Positions 31,915 through 35,732 of a stretch of DNA of 35,732 nt are shown one piece after another. The stretch is taken from contig JAKISY010000046.1 in the NCBI GenBank assembly GCA_021648365.1, positions 1-35,732 of the forward strand. The letters are read 5' to 3'. Under the pieces are notes generated by a model that did no database searches, was not told the DNA's origin, and was given only the letters and a program-made list of their open reading frames with translations. The position numbers were made by a program, and so were the translations under genes. Each line of letters starts with the position of its first letter. The stretch's first letter is position 1. This DNA comes from Verrucomicrobiales bacterium. GTDB lineage: Bacteria; Verrucomicrobiota; Verrucomicrobiia; Verrucomicrobiales; DEV007.

Positions 31915-34800
31915 TCATTTTTTATCCTTTCCGTCCTTAGCCTGCTGTTTACGATGTAGCTTTTTCACGTCGATCAAGCCTACTTCCCAACCTGTATTTT
32001 CTTCGTCCACATCAACAAGCAACTCGTATTTGATCGCCACTCCGTTACGTCCGCCGCGCAGGGCGATGTATTCAAAATCGTTCAGCCGTTCAAGGTGCCG
32101 ACGAATTTGCATCTGACTCCAGTTGGTAAAATCACGCAGTTCACGGCGGCTAAAATGACAAAGGTCTTGTTCTATTTTCAACTCTTCCATTTTCACTCGA
32201 ACCAAGGTCTTGATGCTCGCCAACAGTCGGCGGCTCTGTGGCGGCAACTCATCGAGTGATCGCCCTAGCACTTCGGGCGCGATCTTGTTGGCAACCTCGA
32301 TGTCCTCCAGCGTGGTCTTGATGTGTGGCCCGGCTTCGGCATCGTCCTCGAGTGGTCGCTGATGTTGATGCAACAGCGTCACCGCTTCGATCAGCGTGAG
32401 ATACTTTTCATGATCGCGCCTGGTGCGCGTGCGTTCGGTGGTGAAGGTCAATTCATCAGCAAAAGGGTTGATGATCGCCACCGGCTTCAACAGACGCTGG
32501 GCGTTCTGCAGTAGGGTCAAAATCTTCGCTCTGCGTTTTTTGATGCGCAAGCCTTCCAGCGTGCGCGCCTTGCGCTGCATTTGATGGATGCGCTCGGTTT
32601 GCTCTTTGCTCTCGTCCACGGTCAAAACAAGGCAACGGTTCATCAACTCTTCGTCGATATCGATGCTCGTCGTGGTCAGGATAATGGCGACCGGTCCTTC
32701 CACATGATATTCCTGAGTTTCCATGCGGCCGGTGTTCGCATCCTTGCCGGTGCTGGCAATGGTGAGTTCACCTTCTGACTGCAACAGCTTGAGAGCATAA
32801 CTCGCTTTCTCGGCTCCCTCCTCTTCAACGATGGCAAGGATCTTGTGTTTCAAATTCTTCTCACCCAAATAATACAAGCTTTGCCCCGTCATTGCTGAGT
32901 ATTTGATTTGTTCCTCGGCTGGAAAAAACGAAAGCACCGCCTCCATCAAGGCACTCTTTCCCGCCGCCGATGTGCTTTGGATAATGATCGCCAACGGCTT
33001 ATCGAGCTTGCGCGAAGTGCAAGCGAGATAAGAGGCCAGCACATTGGTTTGTTCGCCAACGAGTCCAGCCGAAGCAAACTTCGCCGTCAATTGCTTGATC
33101 AAATCAGGAGCCAGCAAAAGCTCTTTAGCTTCCGCCTCTTCCTCCGCGCTCAACTCAACAGCGCTTTCAATCGCGTCCAGCGGCTTGCTCAAGCGCTCCT
33201 CCTGCGCGCCCTCTAGCGCAAGCAACAGCTTGCCCAGGTCACGCTTGAGCAGCTCCTTTTCAAGCCGCAATTCTTCCGCCGCACGCTCGATGAACTTACG
33301 CCGGTCGCCGTCGCGGTAAAGGTCGATAGCGTCCACGTGAAGCAAGCCGCCTGGCTCAGTCACGCGCAGCGTGATCTTCAACACTTCGAGGCTGTTGTTT
33401 TTCTCAAGCCCTCCCACACGGTAAAGGCGCTCACCTAGCTGCAGTTGGTGGTGGTCTCCTTTTGATACCAGATTGACAACGGGCGGCAATGACTCTCCAA
33501 CCTTTTTATTTTTAGTAGCCACTTCTTTCTTTGGCTCGACGACCTGCGTAACTTCCTGCGCTGCCTCCAAATCATCACCATCCTTAGCGACTAACTCGGC
33601 AGCTAATAAAGAAGGCGCGGGCGCGACGTCTGAAGCCTCCTTCGCCGAGGCTACGGCGGACAAGCCCAACCAAGCAGCAGAACGCACAGCTTTTTTCAAA
33701 GCTTCCCCACCTGCAGCCAAAGCAAAAGAGTTGGCATCCTCACCCAGCGGAAAACGAACTCGAAAACACTCCACCCCGATCTTTTGAAGGCGTTCAGCGT
33801 CTCGTTTCGCCGCAAGTTCGCCACTATCATCGGCATCATAAGCGATGCGCACCGCGTCCAGATTGGCAACTTTAATCGCCAAAAAAAGTTCGTCGGTAAA
33901 ACCCTGCGTGCCGTAAATACAGGTCACGTTTTTCATCCCGTGACTAATGAAAGTCAAAGCATCGAGGATCGATTCACACAAAATCAACTCTCGTTCTTTG
34001 AGCGCATCAGGATTGAAGATGCCATGATGCGGACCAGGCAAATAAAGGTGCATCGGCGTTCCCTTCCTCAAGCCTCTGGTAATCTTGCGGCCGTAAAGTT
34101 CCCCCACATGACCTGCTCCCGCGTTCGCCTGACTGCCATTGGCAGCGTAAATTGGAAAAACCAGCGAGCCGTTAAAATGCTCATGCCCGCTTTCCTTGCG
34201 GAACACACCAAGCTCTTGCAAGCGTTCACGGATAGCCGCGCCGTCCTTGCGGTTAGCACTCGGCAAGCGCAAGCCCAGCGTCCGGTCGGCGTAGCCGATT
34301 CGGAACTTCTTCACTAAACTCTCGTCATCAAGTCCACGTGAAGCGAGGTAACTCAAAGCCGCCTTGGATTGCCCCAAGCGTTCGTGGTAATACTCGCTGA
34401 CCTGATCCAACAGCGTCCCGTCGTCGGCCTCCAAATCGAGCGGACAAGCCAGCGCGGGCACCGTCGCTTTTTTGCGCGGCTTGCCGTCCTTAGGCACGTT
34501 CTCAAAAACTGCCTTGCCGCCATTGGCAAGCAGTTCGTAAGCGTGACGGAAGCTCACCCCGTCGAACTTCTCAACGAACTGGATCGCATTGCCGGCCGCG
34601 CCACAGGCCATGCAGTGATACAGCCCTTTGGCTGGGCTGATGATAAAATTGGGCGAGTCGTTGTCATTGTGAAAAGGACATTTGCCGACAAAATCACGCG
34701 AACCGTGTTTTTTCATCTCGATGCCACGCGATCGCGCCAGGGCAATCAGATCGGCTTCACGTTTTATCTGGTCAATGTCGGAAGTGGGTATTCTGGCCAT
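31915..34800 (-). CDS. CHC2 zinc-finger/TOPRIM DNA primase fused to an ATPase domain
   Basis: A 961-residue replication protein of the kind carried by plasmids, phages and satellites. The zinc-binding CHC2 domain (Cys41, His44, Cys63, Cys66) is followed by a primase core and a TOPRIM segment with ELILCESILDALTF and IAYDADDSG (about 270-330). A low-complexity linker (about 380-435) contains an in-frame mini-repeat. The second half has a relaxed Walker A (STSAAGKSALMEAV, about 610), KHKILAIVEEEGAEKASYALK and VAIILTTTSIDIDEELMNRCL, typical of a helicase-like or clamp-loader-like ATPase, then a winged-helix-like tail. It starts 12 bases after the small upstream gene ends. A housekeeping DnaG lacks the fused ATPase, which marks this as an element-borne enzyme. 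Confidence 0.9.
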   Translation of the reverse strand: MARIPTSDIDQIKREADLIALARSRGIEMKKHGSRDFVGKCPFHNDNDSPNFIISPAKGLYHCMACGAAGNAIQFVEKFDGVSFRHAYELLANGGKAVFENVPKDGKPRKKATVPALACPLDLEADDGTLLDQVSEYYHERLGQSKAALSYLASRGLDDESLVKKFRIGYADRTLGLRLPSANRKDGAAIRERLQELGVFRKESGHEHFNGSLVFPIYAANGSQANAGAGHVGELYGRKITRGLRKGTPMHLYLPGPHHGIFNPDALKERELILCESILDALTFISHGMKNVTCIYGTQGFTDELFLAIKVANLDAVRIAYDADDSGELAAKRDAERLQKIGVECFRVRFPLGEDANSFALAAGGEALKKAVRSAAWLGLSAVASAKEASDVAPAPSLLAAELVAKDGDDLEAAQEVTQVVEPKKEVATKNKKVGESLPPVVNLVSKGDHHQLQLGERLYRVGGLEKNNSLEVLKITLRVTEPGGLLHVDAIDLYRDGDRRKFIERAAEELRLEKELLKRDLGKLLLALEGAQEERLSKPLDAIESAVELSAEEEAEAKELLLAPDLIKQLTAKFASAGLVGEQTNVLASYLACTSRKLDKPLAIIIQSTSAAGKSALMEAVLSFFPAEEQIKYSAMTGQSLYYLGEKNLKHKILAIVEEEGAEKASYALKLLQSEGELTIASTGKDANTGRMETQEYHVEGPVAIILTTTSIDIDEELMNRCLVLTVDESKEQTERIHQMQRKARTLEGLRIKKRRAKILTLLQNAQRLLKPVAIINPFADELTFTTERTRTRRDHEKYLTLIEAVTLLHQHQRPLEDDAEAGPHIKTTLEDIEVANKIAPEVLGRSLDELPPQSRRLLASIKTLVRVKMEELKIEQDLCHFSRRELRDFTNWSQMQIRRHLERLNDFEYIALRGGRNGVAIKYELLVDVDEENTGWEVGLIDVKKLHRKQQAKDGKDKK
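33634..33664. repeat. Mini-element inserted in frame in the primase linker
   Basis: The minus strand reads CTTGTCCGCCGTAGCCTCGG then CGAAGGAGGCT. This matches the insert at 27799-27829 apart from one missing T and three substitutions in the middle. CGCCG and CGGCG form arms around a 6-base loop. Translated in the primase frame it gives GLSAVASAKEAS (about residues 380-392), in the flexible linker between the TOPRIM and ATPase domains, so it does not disrupt either. Confidence 0.8.
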
Positions 34801-34812
34801 TTTTGCGCTTGG

Positions 34813-35130
34813 TTAGAGGTTGCAGAGTTCGATCATGTCGCTGCAGGTTTCGCTCTCGACGAAGGCGAAGCGGAAGCCATCGGTGGCGAGCATCATTTCA
34901 TAAAACTGCTTCGCGGTTTCAGGTGCGCGAAGCAGCATCTCGTTCAAAGTCGGCTCGCAGCACACCGCGCGAAGCGACCTCGGCCAGTTGTGCTGGATCG
35001 CCTCGCGGAAGACCGCGCGGCCGAGGGTGGTAAGATCAGGGTCGAGGCCACGCGCAAGCGCGTCCTCCTGCCAGTCGTCCCACTCGAAGCGGAGCGGCTG
35101 ATGGTCAGGGTTCGGATTGGTTGGATTCAT
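34813..35130 (-). CDS. Hypothetical small protein upstream of the primase
   Basis: About 105 residues from the ATG at 35130; a TTG at 35151 could extend it by seven. I do not recognise the family. It is soluble, with FEWDDWQEDALARGLDPDLTTLG near the start, WPRSLRAVCCEPTLNEMLL in the middle and an acidic end. It lies 12 bases before the primase gene on the same strand, so they are presumably co-transcribed from the divergent control region at 35160-35225. A replication-accessory or copy-control role is possible. Confidence 0.7.
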   Translation of the reverse strand: MNPTNPNPDHQPLRFEWDDWQEDALARGLDPDLTTLGRAVFREAIQHNWPRSLRAVCCEPTLNEMLLRAPETAKQFYEMMLATDGFRFAFVESETCSDMIELCNL

Positions 35131-35161
35131 GGTTTTTGAAAAGGGTGTCAAATAAAAAACA

Positions 35162-35225
35162 CTTGATCAAGAATGGTCTAAGTTTAGACCGATTGCAACA
35201 CTTTTTCTCCACCATGGTGTATAGT
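35162..35225. promoter_or_regulatory. Divergent control region with three palindromes
   Basis: Between the minus-strand primase operon and the plus-strand XRE gene lie CTTGATCAAG (35162-35171), GGTCTAAGTTTAGACC (35175-35190; 7-base arms around GT) and CACCATGGTG (35210-35219). The last is directly followed by TATAGT (35220-35225), a plausible -10 box for the XRE gene, though no well-spaced -35 was found. Such a cluster between a regulator and the operon it faces is a typical operator layout. Confidence 0.6.
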
Positions 35226-35234
35226 TCGACCATA

Positions 35235-35597
35235 ATGAAAACTGAAGCCCTTCCATCCTCACCTCTTCGCGAACTTCGTGAGCGTGCCGAAATCACTACG
35301 CGCGAACTAGCGCGACAACTTAATATCCACCACACCAATATTGTTTACTGGGAGAAAACAGGACGAGTTGCTAAAGTCGAACTGTTGCCTAAGATGGCGG
35401 AAATTCTCGGCGTTAGTGTTGAAGAAATTCTTGGACAGCCTCGCCCTAAACGCAATCCAATTGCACCAGGCAAACTGGGTCAAGTTTTCGAAGCCGCCTC
35501 GGAGCTACCGAGGAGACAACAACAAAAAATAATTGATTTTGTTGAACCCTTCATCATATCTTATCACCGAGAACATGAAGAGGTTTCATCCTCTTAG
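35235..35597 (+). CDS. XRE-family helix-turn-helix regulator
   Basis: A 120-residue DNA-binding protein. The ATG at 35235 is chosen because the frame before it (open to 35121) crosses the palindromic control region. The Cro/CI-type domain spans about 10-67: LRELRERAEITTRELARQLN, then HHTNIVYWEKTGR as the recognition helix region, and LLPKMAEILGVSVEEILG. The tail (KLGQVFEAASELPRRQQQKIIDFVEPFI) is a common companion helix. It faces the primase operon and probably represses it and itself, like an element's lysogeny-type switch. Confidence 0.88.
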   Translation: MKTEALPSSPLRELRERAEITTRELARQLNIHHTNIVYWEKTGRVAKVELLPKMAEILGVSVEEILGQPRPKRNPIAPGKLGQVFEAASELPRRQQQKIIDFVEPFIISYHREHEEVSSS

Positions 35598-35732
35598 CAG
35601 CTTTCTTTTCTTAAATCCGTGGGTGGGGCTGTGTGGGGGCGGCGAGGCGTTAGCCGAAGCCGACCACACTAAAGCCAAGGGTGGGGGTGGACTGGGCAAC
35701 GCGGCAGGACGTGCGCCTGATCCCCTTATTAC
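35598..35732. other. Window end, no gene recognised
   Basis: The last 135 bases are GC-rich with several GTGGGGG-type runs and a GGCGAGGCG/CCGAAGCC stretch. No start, RNA gene or clear element end can be supported. Confidence 0.4.

Noticed and set aside
35121..35234. 38-residue N-terminal extension of the XRE regulator
   Set aside because: It would translate the palindromic operator region; the ATG at 35235 leads directly into the helix-turn-helix domain.

Overview
The window most resembles a member of the PVC bacteria, probably Verrucomicrobiota. This is inferred from a giant LEPR-XLL-type surface protein, inconsistent Shine-Dalgarno use, RHS fragments, short dispersed intergenic repeats, and an operon of multiheme cytochromes, a Tat-exported Fe-S protein and an NrfD-type membrane protein. 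No rRNA or tRNA gene is visible, so the taxonomy is not proven.

Layout. (1) 1-126 is the 3' end of a group II intron (domains V and VI with a bulged branch A); its reverse-transcriptase part lies outside. (2) 348-20416, plus strand, is a candidate dedicated secretion locus. It encodes a 4778-residue surface protein built from about 24 alternating Ig-like repeat domains, a TolC-family outer-membrane protein, a shortened SecA-like ATPase and a HlyD/RND-type periplasmic adaptor. A YefM-YoeB toxin-antitoxin pair with its own palindromic operator sits between tolC and secA. (3) 20417-26646, minus strand, is a tight six-gene operon. In transcription order it encodes a membrane-anchored tetraheme cytochrome c, a Tat-exported four-cluster ferredoxin, an NrfD/DsrP-like quinone-interacting membrane protein, an octaheme cytochrome of the hydroxylamine oxidoreductase (HAO) class, a small conserved-looking protein and a lipoprotein. 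This reads as a quinone-linked electron-transfer complex feeding or draining an extracytoplasmic nitrogen-compound enzyme. (4) 26647-28429 holds no convincing gene but is rich in repeats: two 183-bp direct repeats, a 39-bp perfect tandem duplication, a perfect 56-bp palindrome, and a 31-bp mini-element caught as filled versus empty site. (5) 28430-35597 is an accessory island: an RHS-tip toxin with a probable periplasmic immunity protein, a RelE/ParE-type toxin-antitoxin pair, a tyrosine recombinase, a CHC2/TOPRIM primase fused to an ATPase domain, a small partner protein, and a divergent XRE regulator behind a palindrome-rich control region. It resembles an integrative satellite-type element.

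The strongest candidates for something undescribed are the SecA-like/TolC/adaptor locus with its giant substrate, the near-exclusive placement of lysine at one position per repeat unit in that substrate, and the hybrid octaheme-cytochrome/DsrJOP-like operon. All functional statements are based on reading motifs by eye; no database search was possible.
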